Below are positions 55,803 to 64,000 of a stretch of DNA of 64,000 nt, piece by piece. A program made the translations under genes and the position numbers. Under the pieces are notes generated by a model that saw nothing but the letters and a program-made list of their open reading frames with translations, was not told the origin of the DNA and made no database searches. Positions within the stretch are counted from its first letter, which is position 1. Each line of letters opens with the position of its first letter. Source of the DNA: Haloflavibacter putidus (lineage in GTDB: Bacteria; Bacteroidota; Bacteroidia; Flavobacteriales; Flavobacteriaceae); the NCBI RefSeq assembly GCF_006546625.1, contig NZ_VIAR01000012.1, positions 38,273-102,272 on the forward strand, in the 5' to 3' direction.

Positions 55803-55985
55803 TTACTTTATTTCTTTATGAACCGTCATTTTATTAAGAATAGGGTTAAATTTTTTCAACTCCATTCTATCCGGTGTGTTTTTTTTGTTTTTGGTGGTAA
55901 TATATCTAGAAGTACCCGGTTTGCCGGTAGCTTTGTGCTCTGTACACTCTAGTATTACTTGTACTCTATTTCCTTTCTTTGCCAT
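55803..55985 (-). CDS. rpmG: Ribosomal protein bL33
   Basis: 60 residues: [20 protein letters not shown], then [20 protein letters not shown] and [15 protein letters not shown]. This is bL33 of the large subunit. Only one Cys is present, so this is the zinc-free (C-minus) form. Co-transcribed with rpmB and the DUF4295 gene. Confidence 0.96.
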   Translation of the reverse strand: MAKKGNRVQVILECTEHKATGKPGTSRYITTKNKKNTPDRMELKKFNPILNKMTVHKEIK

Positions 55986-56010
55986 TTCTTATAGGTATTT
56001 CAGGGTTTGA

Positions 56011-56250
56011 TTACTTTTTTAAGAAACCATTCTCTCTAGCCTCCTTAATCACGGCAGAGATTCCTTTTTTATTAATATTTTTTAAAGCAGAAGTAGAGAC
56101 TTTTAAAGTAATCCACTTATCTTCTTCTGGAAGGTAAAAGCGCTTTTTCACTAAATTAGCTTTAAATTTACGCTTTGTTTTATTCATGGCGTGAGAAACA
56201 TTATTTCCTACCATTGCTTTTTTTCCCGTAAGTTCACAAACTCTTGACAT
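56011..56250 (-). CDS. rpmB: Ribosomal protein bL28
   Basis: 79 residues: MSRVCELTGKKAMVGNNVSH, then NKTKRKFKANLVKKRFYLPE and STSALKNINKKGISAVIKEA. These are standard bL28 blocks of the 50S subunit. It is first in the rpmB-rpmG-DUF4295 operon, with 25 bases before rpmG. Confidence 0.97.
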   Translation of the reverse strand: MSRVCELTGKKAMVGNNVSHAMNKTKRKFKANLVKKRFYLPEEDKWITLKVSTSALKNINKKGISAVIKEARENGFLKK

Positions 56251-56337
56251 TTTTTCTAATCTTTTCTCGTTATTTCAAAACAGGCTGCAAATTAACGATT
56301 TTTTTATTATGAAAACAAATTTTATAAACAGTTTATT

Positions 56338-57582
56338 TTATTTAATTAAAATATCATAAAGCAGCTCTAAACTTTTATTCACGGCTTTTTGCGTTACTTT
56401 TTCTCTGGGCTGCCCAAAATTAAAAGCATATTCTTTTGTCTCTAAAGGAGTTGCAATTGCAATATACACTGTCCCGATTTCGGCATCGCTATCTCCTTTT
56501 GTTGGTCCCGCATTACCGGTGGTGGCTATAGCAAAATCTGTATTTAAAATTGTTTTTGCACGTTCTGCCATTTTTTTGGTAATTGCAGCACTTACAACCG
56601 AGTGTTTTTTTATAAATTCTGGTGAGATGCCTAAAATCTGTGTTTTAGATTGCGTAGCATAAGTTACAAAACCACCACGAAAATAATTAGAAGAACCCGG
56701 AATGGCCGAAAATTTAGCAGCCAACCTCCCACCTGTACAACTTTCTGCCGTTGCGATACTCTGTTGTAAAGTGGTTAGCTTATTACCTATTTGCTCTTCT
56801 ATACTGGCTTCTTCTTCATAACCTTTAATAATATCACCAATATAAGTATGTAAATCTTTTATTTGCTTCTCTAATTCTTGCTGTAATACTTCTTCTTCTG
56901 GGCCTCTGGCACTTAAGCGCAATCTTACCTTACCTACATTTGGCAAATAAGCAAGTTTTATAAAAGAAGGTAAATTTTTCTCCCAACTTTCTATTTTTTG
57001 GGCAATAGCGCTTTCTCCTAAACCATAGGTTAACACTGTTTTATGTAAAATAAATGGGCGGTTAAATCTATCTGTAATTTTTGGCAGCACTTCTTTTTGC
57101 AACAAAGCTTTCATCTCGTAAGGCACGCCGGGTAAGGATATAAAAACAGTATTATTTTCTTCTATCCACATTCCCGGGGCAGTACCATAAGCATTGTGTA
57201 ATGCAATTGCCTTGCTTGGCAATAAAGCTTGTTGTCGGTTTAGATTGGAAATTGGGGTTTGTATGTGTTTTTCAAAAAGCTCTTCTATATGCCTTTCTAT
57301 TTTAGGATGTTTTATTAACTCATCTTTAAAATAAGCAGTTAGTGTATGTTTGGTAATATCATCGTTAGTTGGTCCTAAGCCGCCAGTAATAATAACAATT
57401 TCTGATCTTTTTCGTGCTTCTTCTAAGCTACTTATAATCTGCTCGGCTTGATCGCTTATAGAAGTTATTTGTTGTACTTCTACACCTATTTTATTTAATT
57501 CTGTAGCGATAAAAGCGGAATTGGTATCTACAATCTGACCAATGAGAATCTCATCGCCGATAGTGATAATTTCTGCTTGCAT
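56338..57582 (-). CDS. CinA-family protein (competence/damage-inducible; NMN amidohydrolase type)
   Basis: 414 residues. The N-terminal MoaB/MogA-like domain has [19 protein letters not shown] and [17 protein letters not shown]; the C-terminal deamidase domain has [24 protein letters not shown] and [12 protein letters not shown]. Relatives hydrolyse nicotinamide mononucleotide or ADP-ribose in NAD recycling. It is the last gene of a four-gene minus-strand operon and begins three bases after the Hpt gene. Confidence 0.92.
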   Translation of the reverse strand: MQAEIITIGDEILIGQIVDTNSAFIATELNKIGVEVQQITSISDQAEQIISSLEEARKRSEIVIITGGLGPTNDDITKHTLTAYFKDELIKHPKIERHIEELFEKHIQTPISNLNRQQALLPSKAIALHNAYGTAPGMWIEENNTVFISLPGVPYEMKALLQKEVLPKITDRFNRPFILHKTVLTYGLGESAIAQKIESWEKNLPSFIKLAYLPNVGKVRLRLSARGPEEEVLQQELEKQIKDLHTYIGDIIKGYEEEASIEEQIGNKLTTLQQSIATAESCTGGRLAAKFSAIPGSSNYFRGGFVTYATQSKTQILGISPEFIKKHSVVSAAITKKMAERAKTILNTDFAIATTGNAGPTKGDSDAEIGTVYIAIATPLETKEYAFNFGQPREKVTQKAVNKSLELLYDILIK

Positions 57583-57585
57583 ACT

Positions 57586-57924
57586 TTATATATTGTAGTC
57601 TTCTTTGATTTCTTGGCAAACGTGCAAAACGGTGTCGGAAATTTTCTTTGCCTCCGGTAAGATTTCTTCTTTAGTACTTTTGTCTTTAGACCAATGCTCT
57701 AGTTTTTTAACTTCTTCTGAAAGATCTAGCCCAAACATTTGCAAATTGGGCTTCATCTTATGTGCGATTTGAAAAGTAAGTTGCGGATTATGATTTTCTA
57801 CCGCCTGGTTCATAGCCTGAACATCTTCTGGAAGTTCTTGCACAAAAGTCCTCAACATTTCGATAAAAAATTCTTCATCGCCACTTGCCATTTGACGAAG
57901 GTTGGTCAAATCGTACTTTTTCAT
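57586..57924 (-). CDS. Stand-alone Hpt (histidine phosphotransfer) domain protein
   Basis: 112 residues, all helical: DEEFFIEMLRTFVQELPEDV, then FQIAHKMKPNLQMFG. The His near residue 55 in AHKMKPN is the predicted phospho-accepting residue. Hpt proteins shuttle phosphate between hybrid histidine kinases and response regulators. No kinase or regulator gene is in the window, so the partners are elsewhere. The ATG overlaps the stop of the FAH gene (TAATG). Confidence 0.85.
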   Translation of the reverse strand: MKKYDLTNLRQMASGDEEFFIEMLRTFVQELPEDVQAMNQAVENHNPQLTFQIAHKMKPNLQMFGLDLSEEVKKLEHWSKDKSTKEEILPEAKKISDTVLHVCQEIKEDYNI

Positions 57925-58538
57925 TACTTGATATTAATGTTAAAAATCTCTTGTTTACCTATAAACCCTTTTAGATTATCTTCCGGGGCTAGTTTTCCAA
58001 CGCCGTTTGGGGTTCCGGTAAAGATAATATCTCCTATTTTTAGAGTAAAATACGTTGAAATATACGCAATTAAAGCGTCTATTTTCCATAACATATAGGA
58101 ACTATTCGATGATTGTACAATTTTATCGTTTTTCTGTAAGGAAAAGCCAATATTATCAACCGTTTTGAAGTCATTTTTGTCTATCCACTTCCTACCAATT
58201 AATGCAGAACCGTCAAAGGATTTTGCTTTTTCCCAAGGTAATCCTTTCTCTTTAAGTTCCTGCTGTAAATCGCGCGCAGTAAAATCTACTCCCAAACCTA
58301 TCTCGTCATAATATTTTGACGCAAATTTTTCTTGAATATGCTTCCCTACTTTTTTAATTTTTACCAAAATTTCTACTTCATAATGAACATTATTAGAAAA
58401 ATCTGGAACAAAAAAGGGTTGGTTTTTGAGAATTATGGCAGTATCTGGTTTGCAAAACAAAACCGGATGCTCCGGTTTTTCATTTTTTAATTCAGTAATA
58501 TGTTCTGTATAATTTCTTCCTACACAAATTATTTTCAT
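57924..58538 (-). CDS. Fumarylacetoacetate hydrolase (FAH) family protein
   Basis: 204 residues: MKIICVGRNYTEHITELKNE, then VHYEVEILVKI with the metal-binding Glu pair, GLGVDFTARDLQ and GDIIFTGTPNGVG, a small FAH family pattern. The family includes acylpyruvases and oxaloacetate decarboxylases; the precise substrate is not readable. It overlaps the Hpt gene by one base and starts nine bases after the exonuclease gene. Confidence 0.88.
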   Translation of the reverse strand: MKIICVGRNYTEHITELKNEKPEHPVLFCKPDTAIILKNQPFFVPDFSNNVHYEVEILVKIKKVGKHIQEKFASKYYDEIGLGVDFTARDLQQELKEKGLPWEKAKSFDGSALIGRKWIDKNDFKTVDNIGFSLQKNDKIVQSSNSSYMLWKIDALIAYISTYFTLKIGDIIFTGTPNGVGKLAPEDNLKGFIGKQEIFNINIK

Positions 58539-58547
58539 AGAGAAGGC

Positions 58548-59327
58548 TTAATTTAATTTCTCTGTAAGTTTTCTAAGTTTTATGGCCGTAAGTACTTTTT
58601 TGGTATATAAAGGAAAATCTGCATTTTGTATCCAACCATAATAACCAGGCTCGGCCTCTAGCACTTTTTCTACAAGCTTACCACGATGTTTTCCAAAAGA
58701 AAAAACTTCTTGTCCCGCTTTATTATATGCGATTAAGCCTGCAAAATCTGCAAATTTCTTATGTGCGCTAAATTCTGCCAGCCATTTTGTATCGTTTTTT
58801 AAATCTGGATAACGGTCTAACTGCGACTTTAATACTTCGTAGGTTGCGTTGGTATCTGCCTCTGCGCTGTGGGCATCTAACAGATCTTTATCACAATAAA
58901 ATTTATAGGCAGCCTCTAAGGTGCGTTTTTCTTTTTTATGAAAAATAGTTTGCACATCTATAGCAACGGCATTCTTTATATCAAAATCTATGTCTGCGCG
59001 CAAAAATTCTTCCGCTAAAAGCGGAATATCAAATCGGTTAGAATTATACCCGGCCAAATCGCAACCTTTAATCATTTGATAGATTTTAGGTGCTAATTCT
59101 TTAAAAGAAGGTTCCTTGGCAACATCTTCATTAGAAATACCGTGAATTTTGATTACTTCTTCAGGAATTTTCATTTCGGGATTTACACGCCAGGTAAAAC
59201 TTTCTTTATTGGAATTTGGATAAACTTTTAAAATCGCAATTTCAACAATACGATCTTTAGCAATATTGGTACCCGTGGTTTCCAAATCAAAAAAACAGAT
59301 AGGTTTACTAAGCTCTAATTTCATCAT
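58548..59327 (-). CDS. DEDD-family 3'-5' exonuclease with ExoX-like C-terminal domain
   Basis: 259 residues from ATG at 59327 or the next codon. The exonuclease domain shows CFFDLETTGTNIAKDRIVEI (motif I, DxE), YNSNRFDIPLLAEEF (motif II) and LDAHSAEADTNATYEVL (motif III, HxAxxD). The C-terminal part, FSFGKHRGKLVEKVLEAEP and YYGWIQNADFPLYTKK, is an ExoX/DUF3820-like tail. It is probably a DNA-repair or polymerase III epsilon-like nuclease acting on single strands. It heads the exonuclease-FAH-Hpt-cinA operon. Confidence 0.88.
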   Translation of the reverse strand: MMKLELSKPICFFDLETTGTNIAKDRIVEIAILKVYPNSNKESFTWRVNPEMKIPEEVIKIHGISNEDVAKEPSFKELAPKIYQMIKGCDLAGYNSNRFDIPLLAEEFLRADIDFDIKNAVAIDVQTIFHKKEKRTLEAAYKFYCDKDLLDAHSAEADTNATYEVLKSQLDRYPDLKNDTKWLAEFSAHKKFADFAGLIAYNKAGQEVFSFGKHRGKLVEKVLEAEPGYYGWIQNADFPLYTKKVLTAIKLRKLTEKLN

Positions 59328-59341
59328 AATAGAATTTGCTG

Positions 59342-59349
59342 CAAAGGTA
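59342..59349 (-). promoter_or_regulatory. -7 box of the exonuclease-FAH-Hpt-cinA operon
   Basis: The minus strand reads TACCTTTG followed by CAGC, a typical flavobacterial -7 region 14 bases before the ATG. No standard -33 TTG. Confidence 0.5.
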
Positions 59350-59474
59350 GCGTAACTAATTTTTTATTGAAAAGTTTATGCTATTTAAATTTTTTTTATA
59401 ATTTTAAGCCTTTATTAACAGCCATTTACTTAAGTATATTTTTGGAAATGGGCTAAAGCTTAAATAACCAACCA

Positions 59475-59504
59475 AAAAAACGCCCGCAAAAGCGGGCGTT
59501 TTTT
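59475..59504 (-). terminator. Intrinsic terminator of the E2 gene
   Basis: CGCCCGC (59481-59487) pairs with GCGGGCG (59492-59498) around an AAAA loop, flanked by A and T runs on either side. It lies 22 bases past the E2 stop and could work in both directions. Confidence 0.9.
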
Positions 59505-59526
59505 ATTTCTTTATTTCTGCTAGTTT

Positions 59527-60831
59527 TTAAATGGAACGATTTTCGTCAAAAGCTTCTAAATATTGCGCAACTCGTTGTACAAATTGCCCGCCAAGCGCTC
59601 CATTTACCACACGATGGTCATAACTGTGCGACAAGAACATTTTTTGTCTTATACCAATAAAATCGCCTTCTGGAGTTTCTACCACCGCAGGAACTTTTCT
59701 AATAGCTCCTAAGGCCAAAATACCTACTTGCGGCTGATTGATAATTGGTGTACCCAAAACACTGCCAAAAGTACCAACATTAGTCACGGTATAAGTCCCA
59801 CCTTGTGTGTCATCTGGTTTTAGTTTACCACCTCTGGCACGTTGTGCCAAATCGTTAACTTTTTTAGACAAACCTACCAAATTAAGTTGATCTGCATTTT
59901 TAATAACAGGAACAATTAAATTTCCGTCAGGTAAGGCAGCTGCCATTCCTAAATTAATATTTTTTCTCTTTATAATTTTATCGCCGTCTACAGAAATATT
60001 AATCATAGGAAAATCTTTAATAGCCTTTGCCACTGCTTCCATAAAGATAGGGGTAAAGGTTATTTTTTCACCTTCTCTTTCTTGGTAAGATTTTTTAACT
60101 TTATTACGCCAATTCCAGATTTTTGTTACGTCTACTTCAATAAACGACTGTACGTGAGCAGCAGTTTGAACGCTATTAACCATATGATGCGAAATCATTT
60201 TACCCATACGAGACATTTCTAACACTTCATCTTCTGCATTTACATTTACCGGCGTAGAAGGTTGTTTTGGCGCAGCAGCAGGTTTCGCTGAAGTTGCGGA
60301 AGCAGTTTTTTGTGGCTCTTTTTGCTCACTAGATCTGTTTTCCACATAAGCCAAAATATCGTTTTTGGTTACACGGCCATCTTTACCGCTACCTTCAATA
60401 CTTTCTAACTCTGCTAACTCAATATTTTCTTCTTTTGCAATGTTTTTTACTAAAGGCGAATAAAATCTATTGGAGTCTGCGAAATCTATATTTTTATTGG
60501 CAGTTTCTTTGGCTTGTGTAACGCTATCTTCTACAGCGGCAACATTTGCAGATTCTTGTGCAGGAGCTTCGTTTTCTTGACTTACTTCTGCTTCGGTTTC
60601 TATAATTGCAATGGTTTGGCCTACTTGTACTACATCATCTACATCAAAAAGTTTTTCTTTTAAAACACCTTCAACCTCGCTTGGCACCTCACTATCTACT
60701 TTGTCTGTAGCTATTTCTAATACCGCTTCATCTTCTTCTATGGTGTCTCCAACCTCTTTTAGCCAGTTGGTAATGGTTGCTTCTGCAACACTTTCTCCCA
60801 TTTGGGGTAATTTTAGTTCAAATTTTGCCAT
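59527..60831 (-). CDS. 2-oxoacid dehydrogenase E2 (dihydrolipoamide acyltransferase)
   Basis: 434 residues. The lipoyl domain (1-75) has the lipoyl Lys in EIATDKVDSEVPSE. A Glu/Ala-rich linker precedes the E1/E3-binding domain (YSPLVKNIAKEENIELAELE), then an Ala/Pro linker and the catalytic domain. The active-site block reads SYDHRVVNGALGG; the usual DHRxxDG Asp is Asn here. The overall form resembles branched-chain or 2-oxoglutarate E2, but E1 and E3 genes are not in the window, so the specific complex is undecided. Confidence 0.88.
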   Translation of the reverse strand: MAKFELKLPQMGESVAEATITNWLKEVGDTIEEDEAVLEIATDKVDSEVPSEVEGVLKEKLFDVDDVVQVGQTIAIIETEAEVSQENEAPAQESANVAAVEDSVTQAKETANKNIDFADSNRFYSPLVKNIAKEENIELAELESIEGSGKDGRVTKNDILAYVENRSSEQKEPQKTASATSAKPAAAPKQPSTPVNVNAEDEVLEMSRMGKMISHHMVNSVQTAAHVQSFIEVDVTKIWNWRNKVKKSYQEREGEKITFTPIFMEAVAKAIKDFPMINISVDGDKIIKRKNINLGMAAALPDGNLIVPVIKNADQLNLVGLSKKVNDLAQRARGGKLKPDDTQGGTYTVTNVGTFGSVLGTPIINQPQVGILALGAIRKVPAVVETPEGDFIGIRQKMFLSHSYDHRVVNGALGGQFVQRVAQYLEAFDENRSI

Positions 60832-60915
60832 ATCGTTAACCTAAGGGTTATATTTTAATTTTCGCTTGCGAATTTAATCAAAAAACACGTCTTTTGATAG
60901 TTATTTTTCAAAATT

Positions 60916-62028
60916 TTATAATTTAAAAACTTCTCCTTTTGCTGTATTGGAGTCGCTACCAATTATAAAATTAAATTTCCCGGGTTTAATTCGGAAAAAA
61001 TTATTTTTGTTTTTCTGCACTCCCATAATATAAAAAATTTCTTTATAAGAAACATTTTCGGAGATAAAAATAAACAAACTGTTAGAAAATTTCTTTTTTG
61101 TAACCAGTTTTTTATTTATTAAATGTATTGGTTCTTTATATTTTTTGGAAAGCTGGTTAAGCAAATCAAAGTTGCCTCCTACTAATAACACTTGCTTGAA
61201 AGTAGTCTTGTTTTTCTTTTTTTCCGTAAGGAAATAAAAATTCTTTGCCAATGCTAATCCGGCTTTTACCATAGCTTTACGGAAAGAATGTTGCGCAAAG
61301 TGCTTTTGATAAAAAATTTGCATCGCATCGAAAAAACGCTTCTTGTAGACCGTATTTTTTGCAGTGCTTTCTCCTTTAAAATGCAAAACAATCTCAGAGC
61401 CCACATAATAATTTTGATAACCGGCTTTAATGAATTTATAACTAAGATCTATGTCTTCGCCATACATAAAATAATCTTCGTCTAAACCGTTTACCTCCCA
61501 GTATCTATCTTTACGCATCAACATAAAGGCTCCTACCAAAATAGGTACTGTACCATTTTTAGCGAAATGCATTGGGGCGTAATAATTTTTACCAACCCCT
61601 ATTAATTTTTGAAAAGCAATAGAAGGTGTAGGGATAGATCTTTTGCTTTCTGGTAAAAAATTCCCCGTACCATCTATAAGTCTCGGACCAATTGCTCCAA
61701 AATCATTTTTTTTATCAGCAAAGCTTAAAAGATTAGAAAAGGTATTTTTAGAAACTATCGTATCTGGGTTTAACAAACATATAAATTTACCACGTGCTTC
61801 TTTTATACCAATATTATTACCTCTTGCAAAGCCAAGATTTTCTTTATTTTGGAGTACCTTAACGTGCGGAAAATTATCTTTTATTAGCTGACAACTTTCA
61901 TCTTCAGAATTATTATCCACAACAATTATTTCGCTGGCAATAGATGTAAGCGCTTTAGTTACGCTATCTACGCATTGAAGCAAATAGTAAGGTACTTTGT
62001 AATTTAATATGATTACCGAAAGCTCCAC
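60916..62028 (-). CDS. Family 2 glycosyltransferase, dTDP-rhamnosyltransferase type
   Basis: 370 residues from a GTG start. The GT-A domain shows ELSVIILNYKVPYYLLQCVD, VVDNNSEDES, NLGFARGNNIGIKEARGKFI, CLLNPDTIV (DxD-like) and EDYFMYGEDIDLSYKFIKAG. These are typical of WbbL-like rhamnosyltransferases. The last 90 residues, rich in Lys and Phe, resemble no domain I recognise. Activated sugar and acceptor are unknown; surface polysaccharide is likely. It begins two bases after recR and is probably co-transcribed with it. Confidence 0.87.
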   Translation of the reverse strand: MELSVIILNYKVPYYLLQCVDSVTKALTSIASEIIVVDNNSEDESCQLIKDNFPHVKVLQNKENLGFARGNNIGIKEARGKFICLLNPDTIVSKNTFSNLLSFADKKNDFGAIGPRLIDGTGNFLPESKRSIPTPSIAFQKLIGVGKNYYAPMHFAKNGTVPILVGAFMLMRKDRYWEVNGLDEDYFMYGEDIDLSYKFIKAGYQNYYVGSEIVLHFKGESTAKNTVYKKRFFDAMQIFYQKHFAQHSFRKAMVKAGLALAKNFYFLTEKKKNKTTFKQVLLVGGNFDLLNQLSKKYKEPIHLINKKLVTKKKFSNSLFIFISENVSYKEIFYIMGVQKNKNNFFRIKPGKFNFIIGSDSNTAKGEVFKL

Positions 62029-62030
62029 TC

Positions 62031-62648
62031 TTAACTCTTTAAGGAATTTTCAAAAGGAATTCTGTTTAAAATACTTCTTCCTAAAGTGATTTCATCGGCA
62101 TACTCGAGCTCGTCCCCTACTCCAATTCCGCGCGCAATAGTAGACATGGTAAGCGAGTGGTTTTTTAATTGTTTGAAAATATAAAAATTGGTAGTATCAC
62201 CTTCCATTGTGCTGCTAAGCGCAAAAATAATTTCGTTTATTTTACCTTCTTTTACTTTAGCAACCAGACTTTCTATATTTAGATCGTCCGGGCCAATGCC
62301 GTCCATCGGACTTATTTTACCGTTAAGAACGTGATAATGTCCTTTGTATTGACTAGTATTTTCTATAGCCATTACATCCCGAATATCTTCTACTACACAA
62401 ACCAAACTTTGTTCTCTGTTTGGGTTTGAACATATTTGACAAAGGTCTTGATCACTAATATTATGACAGTTTTTACAGAATTTAATTTCGGTTCTTAAAT
62501 CTACCAAAGCTTTCGCTAGATTGGTAGTTTGGCTCTGCGGCCGATTTAATATATGTAGTACTAACCGCAGTGCGGTGCGTTTTCCTATTCCCGGTAACTG
62601 CGCCATTTCTTGCACTGCATTTTCTAATAACTTTGAAGAAAATTCCAT
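62031..62648 (-). CDS. recR: Recombination protein RecR
   Basis: 205 residues: the N-terminal helix-hairpin-helix ([18 protein letters not shown]), a four-Cys zinc finger (FCKNCHNIS to LCQICSNP), then the Toprim domain ([14 protein letters not shown]) and a Walker-B-like C-terminus ([20 protein letters not shown]). RecR with RecO and RecF loads RecA at gaps; recF is at 24828-25907. A -7 box lies four bases before the ATG, which predicts an almost leaderless transcript. Confidence 0.97.
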   Translation of the reverse strand: MEFSSKLLENAVQEMAQLPGIGKRTALRLVLHILNRPQSQTTNLAKALVDLRTEIKFCKNCHNISDQDLCQICSNPNREQSLVCVVEDIRDVMAIENTSQYKGHYHVLNGKISPMDGIGPDDLNIESLVAKVKEGKINEIIFALSSTMEGDTTNFYIFKQLKNHSLTMSTIARGIGVGDELEYADEITLGRSILNRIPFENSLKS

Positions 62649-62652
62649 GTTG

Positions 62653-62660
62653 CAAAATTA
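62653..62660 (-). promoter_or_regulatory. -7 box of recR, adjacent to the ATG
   Basis: The minus strand reads TAATTTTG followed by CAAC and the ATG. A TTG 14 bases upstream of the box (62677-62675) could be a short-spaced -33. Confidence 0.5.
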
Positions 62661-62727
62661 CAAATTTTATCCGTCAATTTTAGAGTAAACCTCGATTTGT
62701 CTTTTGCCTATTTTCTTTCGCTATAAA

Positions 62728-62770
62728 AAAAGCAAACCGGTTTTGCATCTAACAAAACCGGTTTGCTTTT
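62728..62770 (-). terminator. Strong terminator of the T9SS-secreted protein gene
   Basis: An 18-bp perfect stem (62728-62745 with 62753-62770) around a seven-base loop, flanked by A and T runs. It is the longest hairpin in the window and lies 20 bases past the stop at 62790. Confidence 0.93.
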
Positions 62771-62789
62771 CGAGTATTATAAACTTCGG

Positions 62790-64000
62790 TTATCGTTTTA
62801 AGGTAAAGTTACCTTTAAACTCCCTTGGCACTACGCTGCCATCGTTTAAGGTTTCTACATATTCTATCCTAAACCAATAATCGGTAGAGGGCAACGGGTT
62901 GCCGTTGTAAGTGCCATCCCATCCTGGTCCTTGCGGACTGATTTGCTTAAGCAATTTACCGTAACGGTCAAAGATAAATATCTTCGCGCCTTGGTTTAAT
63001 GGGCCTAAGCCAATTATGTTCCAGGTATCGTTATAACCGTCTTCGTTAGGGGTAAAGAAATCCGGGTAATCGATAAATAAAATGGTTTGTGCCCTAACGC
63101 CACAACCGCCGGTATCCCTTCCGTAAACGGTATGCTCTCCGGGATCTACATCTTCAAAAAGCAATTCCCCGGCTTCGTTATCGTAAGTTATCCAAGGACC
63201 GTTATCCAACCTAAATTCATAACTGCCACTACCTTCTACATTGTACACCCGGATGGCGTGTTCTTCATCAAAACCTAAATTCAGGCGTTCTAACGAGAAA
63301 GTTGGGGCACTACTGCCACTCAAGGTAGCACTACTGCTATTGCTACAGCCACTTGCTGCATTGGTTACCGTTACCGTATAGGTGCCGGGACCATAATTAC
63401 CGGGTGCTGCCGGGTCTATCGTTATACTGCTGTCAGTTTCTCCCGCTAGCGTGCTGCCATTTAAACTCCAACTAAAGTTATATATAGCCGGGTCTAAGCC
63501 TGTGGCTATTGTTATTGGACTGTAATCTGCTCCGGTAACATCGGGATCGCCTACGCAAATTATTCCATCTTGGTCGCTTATATCTACTACCGGTTGTTCG
63601 TTTATTTCAAAGTTAATCTCTGCCGGTTGAGCAGATTCACAAAGTGTGGCTTGATCTATTACTGCGGCATATACTGTCTGCCCATTGGTTGCCGTATAAT
63701 TGGCCGGGTCTTCTATCTCCCCACCAAATTGGTAATCTTCTTGAGTGGCATAGTAATATACCGTATAGTCTGCCGGATCTAAATCACCCAAAATAGCATC
63801 TGTATATACATTTAAATCGTATACCGCTGTATCGCCCCCGGGCTCATCGGAGCACAAGGTTTCTGCAAATTGCGTTTGTGCTATCTCCGGTCTTGGTTTT
63901 ACCGTGATACGTACTTGACCAATATTGCCCATATTGTAACAGTTGGTCTCGTTATACACCACCCGGATATATAAAATATCATCGGTAGTGGCGGTAAAGC
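62790..64000 (-). CDS. T9SS type-B secreted protein (gliding motility-associated C-terminal domain), 5' part outside window
   Basis: About 403 codons are visible and the frame stays open to the right edge. The visible part has Ig-like or PKD-like segments rich in Asp, Thr and Gly (DISDQDGIICVGDP, ITIDPAAPGNYGPGTYTVTV). It ends in the type-B sorting domain: YPDFFTPNEDGYNDTWNIIG, IFIFDRYGKLLKQI, GWDGTYNGNPLPSTDYWF, EFKGNFTLKR. Such C-terminal domains target proteins to the type IX secretion system and, in type B, often leave the protein attached or released at the cell surface. Composition is richer in G and C than its neighbours, as is usual for these repeat proteins. Substrate or role unknown. 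Confidence 0.92.
   Translation of the reverse strand, partial: FTATTDDILYIRVVYNETNCYNMGNIGQVRITVKPRPEIAQTQFAETLCSDEPGGDTAVYDLNVYTDAILGDLDPADYTVYYYATQEDYQFGGEIEDPANYTATNGQTVYAAVIDQATLCESAQPAEINFEINEQPVVDISDQDGIICVGDPDVTGADYSPITIATGLDPAIYNFSWSLNGSTLAGETDSSITIDPAAPGNYGPGTYTVTVTNAASGCSNSSSATLSGSSAPTFSLERLNLGFDEEHAIRVYNVEGSGSYEFRLDNGPWITYDNEAGELLFEDVDPGEHTVYGRDTGGCGVRAQTILFIDYPDFFTPNEDGYNDTWNIIGLGPLNQGAKIFIFDRYGKLLKQISPQGPGWDGTYNGNPLPSTDYWFRIEYVETLNDGSVVPREFKGNFTLKR

Overview
The window looks like chromosome from a marine-type member of the Bacteroidota, family Flavobacteriaceae. The DNA is AT-rich. Many genes have the Bacteroidota -7 promoter box TAnnTTTG and no clear Shine-Dalgarno sequence. Family-specific genes are present: gliding lipoprotein GldI, a type-B type IX secretion (T9SS) C-terminal domain, bacillithiol synthase BshC, DUF4295, DUF5683 and a heterodimeric methylmalonyl-CoA mutase. 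Gene density is high, most genes are housekeeping, and I see no rRNA, tRNA, insertion sequence, prophage or CRISPR array.

Layout. 2-2816: end of a metal-efflux operon (RND adaptor and a P1B-4 type ATPase). 3043-3657: orphan sulfotransferase-like gene. 3733-8264: udk, ftsB/divIC, mutA and mutB, followed by a voltage-gated-type K+ channel. 9092-12016 (minus): copper nitrite reductase with fused cytochrome c, a SUMF1-fold protein and a SCO copper chaperone; a palindrome sits at the promoter. 12190-18380 (plus): dienoyl-CoA-reductase-like SDR, parA, parB, DUF5683, dapB, lepB and a WbqC-like gene. 18360-24678 (minus): EEP hydrolase, two rhomboids, mutL, a small membrane protein, ribH and a TPR protein. 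24828-26675 (plus): recF, a lipoprotein and a DUF721/DciA-like gene; ndk is convergent. 27451-32048 (plus): nrnA, gldI, a cyclophilin-FKBP fusion, a phytase-like lipoprotein and a histidine phosphatase. 32045-34842 (minus): DUF6503, sucC, DUF937. 34956-38962 (plus): DUF3820, pyrG, yidC. 39539-42485 (minus): two triple-FAS1 lipoproteins. 42540-45424 (plus): MORN-repeat protein, mnmA and a nitronate monooxygenase-like enzyme. 45654-64000 (minus): OsmC, LysM receptor-like protein, guaA, PLP decarboxylase, bshC, rimO, ftsY, DUF4295-rpmG-rpmB, cinA-Hpt-FAH-exonuclease, a 2-oxoacid dehydrogenase E2, a glycosyltransferase with recR, and the 3' part of a large T9SS-secreted protein.

Several clusters make functional sense. 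NirK, SCO and the SUMF1-fold protein form a denitrification unit. MutA/MutB (propionate or methylmalonate) and SucC meet at succinyl-CoA. ParA/ParB, RecF, MutL, RecR and the DciA-like protein are chromosome-maintenance genes. GldI, the PPIase fusion, the LysM protein and the type-B CTD protein belong to the envelope, gliding and T9SS sphere.

The most unusual signal is not a gene. A 10-base word, (A/T)TCCGTAAAG, occurs about 20 times by eye on the two strands of 64 kb, where roughly 0.2-0.3 would be expected by chance. It falls in five coding frames and in intergenic DNA, so it looks like a DNA-level signal (Chi-like, uptake, polarity or methylation word) of unknown function. All counts and coordinates here were read by eye and should be confirmed by machine.
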